22,326 bases of DNA from Parachlorella kessleri (lineage: Eukaryota > Chlorophyta > Trebouxiophyceae > Chlorellales > Chlorellaceae), in NCBI GenBank assembly GCA_001598975.1, contig BBXU01002279.1:1-22326 (forward strand). The letters run 5' to 3'. A program made the translations under genes and the position numbers. Of this stretch, positions 9,721 through 20,329 are shown piece after piece; position 1 is the first letter of the stretch; each line of letters starts with the position of its first letter. The notes under the pieces are model-generated. The model ran no database searches and had not been told where the DNA came from. It was given only the letters and a program-made list of their open reading frames with translations.

Positions 9721-11813
9721 GTGATGCCATGAACAGGGCTTGCTAAGCTCATTGGGCAGAGTGACACACTGGCGTGGTGGCCAGGAACTGCCAAACAGAG
9801 AGCTGCACTATATGTCTAATAGATAGGCAATGTACATAGGTATCAATTATTACGCAGAACAAAGCCTCTCGGTGGACAGAAGTGCATACCCTTCTGCCAA
9901 TGTCATGGCTATATCAGAGGATTGGTAATAAGTTGTTCTGTACCCGCTCTGTGAGTGTTGGTGTGTCGTACTCAGTGAGGGTATCTATTCACAGCAGAGT
10001 TATACAGTGGCTGGTGGTAAGTCAAGCATATTTTTTGAGTTTCTTGCTGGAGGTGGCAGGCAATGCAACCAGAGAGTAGGTAGGGGCGTACTGGACGGAC
10101 AGGGCTGGTGCACTTACGCTCTGTCCATGCTTTGTGCATGGTGCATGAGCCCCAACAGGGGAAAGATTTCTTTTGTTTAGAGACAGTGGTGGATGCAAGA
10201 TACCCTCTGGCCTATAGGGTTTGCCTGAACGCCTGTATGTGTTGTTGTCTTGTGAGTATTTTCAGAATTACCCTTTCTGCGGTTGTAGTATGCATGCTGT
10301 ACTAGTCAGAACAGTTCATACGGATTGATATCACAAGATGGGTATTGCGAAAATCTGCGTGTCATGCATGGTATGGGAGGGTCAACCTAGTAATGTTCCT
10401 GGGTTATCTGTGTGCGGGCAAGCGTGTCAACTGTGCTAATAGTCTGCAACCCTGTAGCGGTGCTTACTGAGTCAGACTGTGCAAATCACCAGGTGCCAGC
10501 TGAGGTCCAAGGTTGAGTCACCATGAGGGAGGAAAGGGATATGCCAAGCCTCAGCTTTGGCAGGGTGTTATTCACTGGCACGGAACGCCAGGCATGTGTC
10601 GCTTGATAACTCTCTTGGGAACACGTAGGGCCTCTATAATCCATGCGTGCATCACCGTCACAGGAAAACAACTGGAACCCAGGGCGCCAGTACGTCAAGA
10701 AGGCTGGCTGTCTTTTCATTCATATGCAATAGAATACTTGTCACCAACAGCGTTATTGCTCAGCCACCAGGGGCCTCAGCCTCGTTTGTGTGCGTGGGGC
10801 GGCCATAAGGGTTGTGGGGCCACCGTGTAAGGAAGGACCCTGGCTGCAACCCTGGCTGGACCAGCTCCCTTCTGGCTGACATCTGGGCTGTGAGACACAA
10901 CCTAGTAGAGGTTGGAGCACCATTGGCCAGGACCAGCCGCCAGCTCTGGCCCACAGGTGCGTCTTGTGCCTATCATCTCGCTTGCCACTGTCATCAGCAT
11001 GCTCAACACGATGAGGCCTTCAGTGTCCAGATTATTTTGTTCAAACCAATGGGGAAGCGCCAGAGGCCCGCTGCTGCGGCTCTGCGGGCAGCAGTGCGGC
11101 AGTTGCTCAGGCTAGGCAGGCAGGGGAGCACAGTATTCTGAAGGTGTGCCGCGGCTCCACTAGTCTCCTGGTCCCAAAGCCCTGCACCACGAATATAAGG
11201 ATTCAGCTGAGCTTCAGGGGCTGCGGAGGCTGCAGGTAGGTGAGTGTTTGGCTGGCAGCTAAGCCTTGGTTGGGAGCAAGCGCGAGGCTGAGCTTGGTTT
11301 CCTGGGGAGTGGGCAGGGGATGTTCGCCAGGCTGGCACGGCTGTGTTGTTATTCCAAACCCCAGGTTGGTGTGAAGCTAGTGGTTCCAGGGTTCTGCATG
11401 CGGTGACACCACGAGAAGCTGGTCTAAAGTGCCACTTCTCAAGCAAGGTCAAAATTGACGGTTGTGAGGGAGAAACATCTGTGAAACGGAGCCTTGTGTA
11501 GTAGACACCCCCAGCGCGCACCTATCAGCCGGCTGTACCCTGCAAGCCTCTTAGTTCGCATACCCTTCAGGAATTCTCAGCAAGGCGTGCCTTTCCAGGT
11601 ACATGGCATGCTACAACTGCCTGCTCCACAGCTGCAGGGCTGCGCGATACTAAAGTTCATCTGATCAAGTCAGACACCAAGTGCAGGAATGCGGAGACAC
11701 CCTAGCGAAGGTGCTCTCCGGGTTTAGCCTCACGGCAACCTAGCCCACCAAAGTTGAGTTCCGCAACGCAGTTGGACCTTACACATTCTTCTTAGGCATT
11801 TTCTTATATTCCA
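9721..11813. other. Long stretch without a recognisable gene
   Basis: About 2.1 kb between two plus-strand genes. The reading frames present are short and I could not chain any of them with matched splice sites. The left part probably holds the 3' untranslated region of the membrane-protein gene and the right part the promoter of the PC-esterase-like gene. A TGTAA occurs near 10825. I see no tRNA, no tandem repeat and no transposon ends. Confidence 0.4.
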
Positions 11814-14461
11814 ATGGATGGAAAGCCAGGGAAGAGCGGGGGGGAGTCCCTCTGCGGGAGGGAGACCTGCACACGACAGGCTGGGGTATCCGATTCTTGT
11901 CTCATGTTCAAACGCACCACCCCAGCCCACAAAACGAAAAAAGGTTTACAAAGGGCAGAGCACCATTGTTGCACCGACCAGGAGTCCCAATCCCAAATGA
12001 TTGGGGTACAGGAGTGCAGCTGGCAAGCACGATGCTTCCTGTACACATGCACCGTGGTTGGCCTGGTAAGAGGGCTACAAGTTGCCATGAGTTGCAACTG
12101 CACGCCATTGCATACGCATACTGTGGCGGTGTCGCACTACTAACTACAGTACAGCCTGGCTGGGTCCTTACAGGTATGCACCTTGCTCCTGGCTAACCCA
12201 ACCCCACTTCAGCCCTTCCGAATAATTGCAAGGTTTTCATACACCAGCATCGACATCTATAAAGAGGCTGCCGAGCACCACCTTCCTCTCAAAACCAGCA
12301 ATGCCGTGCTCCCCACGAGCCCAGGTGTCAGTCGGCCTCCGCCACTTGAGCTGAAGCTCCCACCAGAGCTCTTGCGGGCATGCTCTGCTAAAGCCAAAGC
12401 AGCGCTACTTGAGAGCACAGCAGCTGGTGTGCTGCCGCCACTACTTGATATGTCGGTGAGCTTTTGTTCGATTACTTGCTGTCCCAGGCGGGTGCGGTGT
12501 GTGTGCAGCTGTGCCGGCTACACCTATAGCATTTATCATTGCTAAGTTGGATTGGAATTGCAGGAGTAACATACCATTCAGTTGTTGCTTCTACATGTTG
12601 TGCAGGCCAGGTGCCCAGACATACAAGCCTGTTCCGCTACAACCGTGTCACAGCTAGCAGAAACGTACCGAAGTTGGAAGCAGGACGACTTCCTCAGCCT
12701 GCTGCCATGCGACCTTTTCCGATACCTTCAGGGACGAACTTTGTGGGTCATTGGCGATAGGCAAGTTGGCAAGTTGGGTGCAGTGTTGGGCAGTGGCCCC
12801 CTTGAGGTACAACGCACGTTTCAGCAACTGCCTCTTTATCTAGTGCGCCTGCTTCAGCGGAGGCTGTGATGCACAGTCATCCCATGGTCAGCATGTGAGT
12901 CAAGACATAGCTAGCAGCAACCAAGGCATCCTGCCTTGCCGCCCTGCAGCCAGCAGAGCTACTTTTACCACCAGCTGGCCTGCTTCCTGCGGCCCTTCGC
13001 GGCATCGCCCAACGCCTCAGTCTACACTCCAGCCCTGCGGGACCCGTCCCTGAACGGTCAGCTGCGAAAGCGGCTGGCAGGGGACTGCGAGCAGTTCGAG
13101 TGCAGGGGCCGCAACAACACCTTCTGCTGCGCCATGGGCAAGGGCGCGTGGTGCCTGCCGCTGCTGGGAGGAGCCAGGGTGTGCCACGTGAGGGCCAACC
13201 GGCTGGAGCAGTTTCTGGACAGGGTGCTGCCGCACTTTGGGCTGCTGGGAGCAAAGAGAAGGGACTATGTGGTCCTCAACGCGGGCCTCTGGTTAGTGAG
13301 GGTTGAGCCTCTGTGTGAAGCACTGCTCCGCCAATGCTGCAGCATGCTGACCTACAAGGCATACAGCCTGTCATGTTCTCTAGTCTGTCTAGTGAGTCAA
13401 CATGATCATGCTCGCTGCAGGGCTTGGGTCATTCATGTGTGTCACAGCAGCTGCCGGGTAAACTACCCTGATCACGGGCTGGAAGGCTGCCTAGTTTGGA
13501 CTTCGGTGCCACGTATTGTGCTCCCAACCTGGCCGCATGTGTACCAGCAAGTAGGCTGTGTCAAATTCAGGATCTGCTTTGAGACAAGGGCTTTAATGCT
13601 TTCATGCAGGCATGGCCTGAAAGATGATAACTACATCAATAGGGTGAAGCAAGTGGTGCGCCATTATGTCCAACATAGGGACAGGCTGCCCACGTTTATA
13701 TGGCGAGACGTCTCACCCCAGCACTTCATGATTGGTGGTGCGACAGGTAGGGGATCGGAGTGTACTCAGGCCCCTGCAACTCCCCAGGGGGCTTACACAG
13801 CTAACACCCACCACAATGCTTGAGCAGCAACATGATTAACTACAAACCATTTGAGGGCTTTGCAGCCTACCCTGCCCAGCGCAAAGCATGTGGGACGGCA
13901 GCCTGGCAGGTTTTGCCAGCCTGGCCTGCTTGCTGGCTTGCAGGGGAATACCCCGATTCTGTGCCTGGAGCAAGGAGCACCCTAGCAACAATCAACATGA
14001 CCTGCGGACCCACAGAGGTCAGTGGAAGTGCCGGGTTTGATGCGCAGGCACTGACCGGCGTCGTCCCTTGGTGAAACCTTCGGGCACAGTAGCGATTGGG
14101 CTGTAGCTGGCAGGCCTGACAGGCTGCACGGATGACCTGGGTCCGGCATGCATACATGGATGTCATGATGGGTGTTCGAGTCACTGGGTGAGTCCCATGG
14201 TTGCAGGGGGTGCAGCTGCGGTCAGATGGTACGCTCCTGGGCGACAACCTGGAGGTGTTGCAAGGGGGGCAGCGCAATGCGCTGGTAGCACCCATCATCC
14301 GGCAGGCCGGCGTGTCGTATTTGGGGATCTGGAACCACAGCGTGCCGCTGCACTTCATGCACAAGGCCGGGGAGTGCACACACTTTTGCTCCCCCGGGCC
14401 CTACAGCGTGTGGATCTGGAGGCTGTGGCGGCTGCTGGCAGAGCTGCCGCGAAGAAGCTGA
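11814..14461 (+). CDS. SGNH / PC-esterase (TBL-like) type II membrane protein
   Basis: Seven exons, 498 aa: 11814-12065, 12174-12455, 12606-12760, 12950-13291, 13610-13746, 13944-14017, 14207-14461. All introns are GT-AG except 12761-12949, which starts GCAAGT. Joining exons 1 and 2 gives a hydrophobic anchor (CFLYTCTVVGLVCTLLLA, about 74-91), fitting a type II Golgi/ER protein, though exon 1 is the least certain. Family blocks are in order: TLWVIGDSQQ with the nucleophile Ser230; LNAGLW at 339-344; WRDVSPQHF at 375-383; and GECTHFCSPG at 469-478, where the usual Asp of the terminal DxxH is Glu470, with His473. Plant relatives O-acetylate cell-wall polysaccharides; acyl transfer to or from a glycan is likely, but the substrate is unknown. 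Conserved cysteines lie in exons 3, 4 and 7. Confidence 0.8.
12761..12949 (+). other. GC-AG intron inside the GDS codon of the PC-esterase gene
   Basis: The exon ends GGCGATAG and the intron begins GCAAGT, a perfect match to the GC-type donor AG|GCAAGT. The acceptor is GCCCTGCAG followed by CCAGCAGAGC. Joining gives GAT-AGC, the Asp-Ser of the catalytic GDS motif, and keeps the frame through the following block. No GT donor nearby gives this motif. Confidence 0.8.
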
Positions 14462-15020
14462 CAGGGCCCGGGGGCAGCGGCACGTATAGCATCAGCGGCG
14501 GCGCTTTGGAGTAGGAGCAGCAGGTGGCAGGCGGTGGGCTCTCACAGTGGTGGCAAACGATCCAGCGCTTCAGCGGGACATCCACTGAAATGTTGGGGCC
14601 AGCAGGTGCGCAAATGTGTCGTTGTCTGAAAATGGTGGCAGGCAGTGCGAATTGAGGTATGGTAAATTTGTTGGTTGCATGCGATAAAAGTCCACTGCAG
14701 TAGTGGCCTTTCTGCTGAGCATTAGGGAGGGCAGTGCCTAATTTTTTCCAATCACTTGCGTCCCCCCAGGGGTTTTAGTTTACATATGGGTCAAGTTTCA
14801 GCTTTCTCCAGTGCAGACTGCAAAACTTGAAACACTAATTTCATCCATCATTATGTCAACTTCCAGGATTTCTGGTATGGTTCGAAAGACTGGGCACACT
14901 TGGAGCTTGTACTGTACACACAACCAAGAATGTCATGAAATCAAATGCTGCATGCACATAGCACGATTTCAAACAATTTGTAGGACAGCATTGCAGCCCA
15001 CAAAGTCTTGCAAGACAGCT
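14462..15020. other. Convergent 3' region
   Basis: Lies between the stops of the plus-strand PC-esterase gene and the minus-strand repeat protein gene, so it probably holds both 3' untranslated regions. It is more AT-rich than its surroundings. I see no exon with good splice sites and no structured element. Confidence 0.45.
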
Positions 15021-16913
15021 TTACAGCTGTGAGATACAGCCGGTAGTTGTATTCCACCAAATGCAGCGCCCATCAGCACACCAGCCACTGCAGCTTACCG
15101 CAATATACAGAACGCCAATGCTCTGCTTGACCAGTCCTTTGGGCAACCTCCACCCGTCAGTAGTGCCCAGGTTCAGCTCCACCAGAGCCTGGAGTGACCC
15201 AGTCACCGCTGCTCCTGCCACTGCGGGCAGCGGCCCACCCACCAGACCACCAGTGTGCGTCACCAGACCCATACTAGGAATTCACAACACGGCAGCAGCT
15301 CGCCCTTCTAATGTCAGAACTGGCTTCCATGCGCAGCTCACAAGCCGAGCGCTCCTTGCACGACCTCCCCCGCCTCGGTGAGCAGCAGCCCCCCTATGGT
15401 CGCCGCCAGGCTCACAAGGCCTGCCACGATTAGCGGGCTCTGCTGCCGTCGCCTCTTTGCGGACTCTGCAGAACACGCGAGCAACCAGGGATTGAGGTTG
15501 AGTGGGCTGCAACATGATGCTTGTCACCAACCAGGCGCATTATTACCGGCGGGCACAGCTGCTGCCGCCTACGCCAGACACAGTGTTCGCATATTGAGCA
15601 GCAACAATGGGAGCATGTCTATGGAGCATGTCTATGCTCCCATGCATGCAGGGCTAAGCAGCCAAGAAAGAGGCCAGGGAGCATCCCCTGCTGTCTCATG
15701 AGCATTCCAAGGCAGCCCTTGAATGCTATGATATCTCGCTGCTGTGCTGCCAACCATTGCATGCCAGTGACATCACTGCCCCTGGAAGTCCATGAATATG
15801 CCGACAGCCATGCACCGCGCTCTGATCTTCGTTGCAGGGCGCCACGGGTGTCCGACCTACCTGCTAGCGGCACGTCCCCGACCTCCACAAACGTCTTCAC
15901 CCCCAGCTCGCCCCCGGCAAAGCCGCCCACCACGGCGTCTCGCTGGGGGTACTTGCGGGCATCGTCCTTGATGACACGTCCCTTGGCACCCGCCCGCCGG
16001 TCCTCAATGTCTCTGCAGCAACCAAAGCAATCAGATCATTTAGTGCACGGCCTGCAGCAGTTGCAGGCGGCCTGGTGCCGTGCCGGTCCACATTCAACCC
16101 AGCTGGGTGCTGGGCCCCGTCTGCGCTCTGGAATGGCTGCACCAAATCCACCCTCGGGACAATCACATCAGGCACCCGTTTGGAGCAAGTCTGAAACTGG
16201 CTAGCCCACCCTGCAGGGACTCACGTCTTGCCAAAGCCCAGATAGATGGGGTCGGCGCCGCGGCTGATGGGCTTGGGGTCCCTCCCCAGCTTGAGCTGGC
16301 TGCTGGGCGGCGGGTTGGCCTTGGCCCTGTTGTACTCCTGCAGCGATAGAACCGGTAGCGCATGAGAACTCCTCCTTAGCCCAGTTTGCATGTGGGGCAC
16401 CTGCCGGCTGCCTTACTGGCGTGTGCTGGCACCCAACAGCACACGTAGACTGCCTGAAGCAGGGGCCTTGAGAGCAGGGAGCTTGCCCTTACCTCCACAA
16501 ACTGCTTGAGGCCAAGCTCCCCCCCAGCCCAGCCGCCAACCAGTTCGGTGCGCTGTGGGTACTTTTTGGGGTTGTCGCTGATGAAGCGGCCCTGCCTGCC
16601 CTCCCTGGGCTGCGTGTCGTCCTTCGCAAACCCAATGTACAGCTTCTGCTTGGGCTCAGTGGCCTTGGACTGCTTGGACTGCAGCAAGGATGCCACTGGG
16701 TTATCATCACCACGCAGTAGGACATTATGAATGAGGAAGCCTGCGGGCTGACGCTGTGGGCTGGGGCTCCAAGCCACAGTCCAGACTGCTGTAGGATGCT
16801 TGGGACCAGATGCTTACCGATGCTGCAGTGACCCTGGCAGCTCTGGCACCTCTAGGCCTGCTGGTTGTGCCGGGGAGCTGCTGCAAAGTGAATTTCCCTG
16901 CTTGCATCAACAT
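15021..16913 (-). CDS. Plastid-type protein with tandem KYPQR/AGGE modules and C-terminal hydrophobic region
   Basis: Exons: 16913-16818, 16753-16493, 16337-16225, 16012-15861, 15465-15342, 15273-15099; all GT-AG with matching phases, giving about 307 aa before the end. Residues 1-32 are basic and Ser/Thr/Ala-rich, like a plastid transit peptide. Two homologous modules follow: YIGFAKDD...GRFISDNPKKYPQR...VGGWAGGELGLKQFVE and YLGFGKTD...GRVIKDDARKYPQR...VGGFAGGELGVKTFVE, joined by a Pro/Ser-rich linker. Next come a basic patch (KRRRQQ), a hydrophobic segment (PLIVAGLVSLAATIGGLLL) and a Gly/Ala/Val-rich tail. The C-terminus is unresolved: read-through from 15099 stops at 15021, while splicing at GTAAGC to the acceptor TCTCACAG would add a single Leu and end with TAA. 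I do not recognise the family; a thylakoid-membrane location is inferred from targeting and composition only. Confidence 0.68.
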
Positions 16914-17444
16914 GGTGTTGCAAACGAGATGGCCGCGTACAGAATATTCAAGCAGCGGGCGGGCTTAGCAAATGCACGTTGTCGATTCGAACCGGCAGCG
17001 ATCGTGTGACAGGCGAAGCTGTTCCGGATGGTGGTAGTACCTTTAGCCACTACTACTACCACAGATGTGTCAACAGGGCGCATAAGGCGCATAAGGCGCA
17101 GCTGCCGAAGTCCTGTCAAATGTCCCCAATTGAAACCTCATAAGCGGAAACAAACCGGCAACATACGCTAGATACCGGAGGATATAAAATTAACTTGTAC
17201 AACGGAGGCCGGTAAGCAAGCCTGTGGCGGGCTGGTTGCAAGTTAGCCCGCCTAGGCAGGTCTGCTATCCCACAGTGGGACGAGTACAGAGGGAAACTGG
17301 ATGGTAGCAACACATGGCAGGAACAAGGGGGCTGGCACAGAAGGTAGCAGCTGCACGATGGTGCATGACATATACACAGTGGAACCAACTCTTAGAGAAT
17401 GCTGTAACATCCCTAAACTCCAGGCTGAGCCATGCTGTGGACTC
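16914..17444. promoter_or_regulatory. Upstream region of the repeat protein gene
   Basis: This spacer separates two minus-strand genes and should hold the promoter of the plastid-type repeat protein and the 3' end of membrane protein A. It contains a hairpin with a 9-base perfect stem (GTGGTAGTA at 17032-17040 against TACTACCAC at 17054-17062) and 2.7 copies of the 9-mer GGCGCATAA at 17077-17100. No coding exon was identified. Confidence 0.4.
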
Positions 17445-19511
17445 TTAAACTTTGGTAACTGCCGGTGGGGGGCCCTCTGTGACATATGTGGGGTTGCTGG
17501 TGTAGGCCCCAGTAGGTGCACCTTCGGTCCCTTGGGCTTGAGCACCTGCAGAGCAATGATCAACACATCCAGGCATGTCACGGACATGGCTACACAGGGT
17601 ACACACTGTTGCACATGGATGAGGATCCCACAGCACAGAACTAGCAGACTTCTGGAAAGAGTCACGCCAGTCCCACAGACCAGCCCTCAAAAGATACAAC
17701 CAGAAGGCAAGCAAGCATGGCTAACCTTGCAACAAAAGTGCACTGTTCTATACGTTGAATGTCCACAATTGGCTCTAATCGGACCACTTATGTACCTGCA
17801 GCGCCTTCGGCCTTCTTTTTGTCCTCCGCCTTTGACCTCCCGCAGAATGAGAAGAGCAGCGTCAGAGCAAACAGCCCGACCTCGGCCCACCCCAGCGCCC
17901 TGACCGAGGTTCGGTAGCCCTCCTTGGGGTAGTTGGCGTCATCAGCATCGACCCCATACACTGCAGAGCAGGCCAGAGCCATGGCAGGAAGACATGGCAG
18001 GGCTGTAGTCAGGCTCTGCACCGGATGCCTGGTACCTATGGAAGTCAGCGGTGGCGCGCTGGGTTACGGGATGCCTCCGAGTGTGAGGTGGAAGGGGTTT
18101 GTAGGTAGGGGCTGGGCCCGGCGCTTGGGTGGGGGATAGATTCTATGGGGGTGGGTGGCAACAAGGTAGGGGTGAACTGCACTACCAGTCATCTGGATGC
18201 CATAGTGAGGGATCAGAGCAACATTGCAAAACATGGCCACATAGTGGCAGCAGCAACACCTTGTGTGAAAGCAGTGGAAGTCTCTCTACACTGCTGTGCT
18301 GGCACCCACCTGTGGCAGCGATGGCCGCAGCGATCCACCACACCAGGCCAAAGGCAGCACAGGACACCGCAAGGCAGTTGCACACCCGAGAGTTGCGCAT
18401 TGCCTGCAGCGTTGCGGGAAGGGATGAAAGTAATGGCCCAGGGATGCTTGCAGCCACAAAAGTACCCTAAACCGGCCATTCTGCAGTGCTTTACGTAGAG
18501 CACTACATAGAGCAGTATACTGGCCTGGCACATGACCCAGTGCACCTCCTTGGGGGCTCTTAGGGTTCTTCTGGAAAAACATAGCAAACTGGACGTAAGG
18601 TACCACATGATACAGAACAATTGCACATCTGCTTTCCCTGCCTCAACTGCTGGATGATGCACCCACCCAGGCATGCCTGCTTGGCTCTGGGCAATGCGGC
18701 ATTCTTAAGGCCAGCAGGGGAGGAGATGGAGCCGCCACCATCGCTCTCACCTGAGCCGCCAAAAGGATGATGGAGAGAATCCAGCTCACGGCAGCCACGA
18801 CCCAAGCGTAGGCGCACATGTTGATGCTGTAGAGCAGCAGGCAGACAAGCTGGACCCTTCAGTGTGCCTGGCAATGCTGTGCTGTGCTGCTGCTCCCATT
18901 GTGTTCTTGTGTTTGAAGGCCGGGCCCAGACATACCGTGCTGCTCTAAGTGTTACACCAGCCACCAATGCCACTGGCACCGCACGACGTGCAATTTGGAG
19001 CGCCAACGCCACGTGCGTGCCCCCCCCCCCCCTAAACCACACACACACAGAGACACACACCCACCACACCCACACGCGCCATCTCTGCAAAACATGGGGA
19101 GCAGTAAAACCACCGGCTGGTGCGCCATACAACTAAAATAAGTAGCTGCATCACACCTGTTTGTGTTCATGAGGCATATGTTGCCCGAGTCGCTGCCGCT
19201 GTGCCACACGCCCTCCCAAGTCAGGCTCCATGACAGCCACAGCTGCTCGCTTACAATGACAACGATGGCGATGCCACACCCTATCTGCACGCACCGAGCA
19301 CAGTGAGTGAGGGCATGCACCAGCTGTGCAGGGGGGGTTTCGCTGGCTTGCAAGGCAAGCCGGCTGCTGCTGTTGTTACACTGGGGCGTCCACTTTAAGC
19401 AGACTGCTGCAGACTGAACCGTAAGCGTCAAGGGAAGAGGATACGGTTCTTGCTTACCGACAGCAATTGCAGCAGTACGTTGCACACTGCGAAAGGTCCT
19501 GGGGATGCCAT
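17445..19511 (-). CDS. Small multi-pass membrane protein A (MARVEL-like topology)
   Basis: Seven exons, 223 aa: 19511-19458, 19284-19157, 18826-18751, 18548-18495, 18403-18310, 17960-17796, 17545-17445; GT-AG and phase-consistent. The start is AAAATGGCA. Hydrophobic segments lie at about residues 6-28, 66-85, 88-104, 110-133 (SCAAFGLVWWIAAAIAAT) and 154-172 (GWAEVGLFALTLLFSF). A Trp-rich loop follows the first segment, and DDANYPKEGYRTSVRA precedes the last. The cytoplasmic tail is charged (KAEDKKKAEG), then Pro/Thr-rich, ending TKV. The layout resembles four-helix MARVEL/synaptogyrin-type vesicle or membrane-domain proteins, but this is a shape resemblance, not a proven homology. Exon 4 uses an AAG acceptor; the upstream TTTTCCAG, aligned with the acceptor used in paralogue B, would put this exon in a non-hydrophobic frame. 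Confidence 0.68.
18571..18990 (-). repeat. Duplicated block, copy in gene A
   Basis: Covers intron 3, exon 3 and most of intron 2 of membrane protein A. It aligns along nearly its whole length with 21883-22326 in gene B. Introns are almost as similar as the shared 76-base exon; for example CAGCACAGCATTGCCAGGCA (minus strand) is identical in both introns upstream of the exon. Similarity stops at the exon 4 acceptor, beyond which the two genes differ. Confidence 0.8.
19020..19075. repeat. Poly-C tract and CA microsatellite in an intron of gene A
   Basis: Thirteen consecutive C (19020-19032), then an interrupted CA repeat, lie in intron 2 of membrane protein A. On the transcribed strand this reads as TG repeats followed by poly-G. 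The tract length is prone to sequencing and replication slippage. Confidence 0.85.
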
Positions 19512-19787
19512 TTTGGGCTGCTCAGATACGCTTTAAGAGGTCTGGCTAGTGGGTCACAAAGAGTGGCGAAACAGGACAGAGTTCCGAAACAGCAAGCGCC
19601 CGCTAGGAACAAGGTTTGAGAGAAGATCTTTCTGCCTGAACCTGGCTCGTTTTAAGCAACGTTAAGTGAATGATCTCGCCTTGGGTGGCGACGTGCATGA
19701 ATCTAGTCAAGTTGCTCGGACGGGCCGACTCGGACGGGCCACGTCGGACGCCACGTCACGGTACGGTACCTAGGTGTGTCTACATGG

Positions 19788-19817
19788 CTGCTTGTCTGTG
19801 CCAGCACAGACAAGCAG
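19788..19817. repeat. 30-base inverted repeat
   Basis: Two perfect 14-base arms (CTGCTTGTCTGTGC and its reverse complement) separated by CA. A further partial copy, CTTGTCTGTGCC, occurs at 19851-19862 in direct orientation. It could fold as a stable hairpin or be a paired protein-binding site in the promoter of gene A. Confidence 0.85.
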
Positions 19818-20329
19818 ACGTCCATATGGCTATCTTGCTGGCGTCATCTACTTGTCTGTGCCGATCTAGGACTTATTTAGCACTGAGAGAACTTCCAAGG
19901 TTGAGTAAGCTGTTACTAATAGTCAGGAGGCGTGACTAGTTATCTAGTCATGACTGAGGAGCCCCACATTCCATTCAGCAATAGGAGTGCTGCCAAGCAT
20001 ATATGTACAACCTACCAGTGAGGGTGTGTTTGTGTGTAAGCAATTAGTCAAACAAGGGGAGGCTGGTCCTACCGAGCCAGGCGGATAGATTAGGTGAAAG
20101 TGCAGTGGCAATTCAAGTGACAACAAGGGGTCAGACAGTCTTGGGTGGGTGTCAGCTGCGTCAAATACCAGAGCAAAAAGTAGAGTAGAATTGCATACGG
20201 AGTGGGTCAGTATCGATTGCCCCTGCCGCAAGGTCGCATGGCCGCAGGGCAGTGCCTAAATCTAACCTCCGCAAGTCAGATCACGCCGCCTCTCCCACCT
20301 CCCTCGCTTCCTAAAACACTTGAATTCAG

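Noticed and set aside
11003..11521. Minus-strand 172-codon frame
   Set aside because: Low-quality, Pro/Ala/Ser-mixed composition with no motif, no matching splice partners and no support on either side.
13820..14074. Plus-strand frame starting MSSNMINYKPFEGF
   Set aside because: Its first part lies in an intron of the PC-esterase gene; the true exon 13944-14017 is read in another frame that continues the family blocks.
14811..15032. Plus-strand 73-codon frame
   Set aside because: Lies in the AT-richer convergent 3' region; no family signal and no splice context.
16984..16993. GGTTCGAATC on the minus strand, resembling a tRNA B box
   Set aside because: The flanking bases do not form a T-arm stem, and no acceptor, D-arm or anticodon arm is found upstream.
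17301..17903. Plus-strand 200-codon frame
   Set aside because: Overlaps the last two minus-strand exons of gene A in antisense; no splice or motif support.
19030..19036. CCCTAAA, the plant-type telomere unit
   Set aside because: A single copy next to a poly-C tract in an intron; no tandem array.
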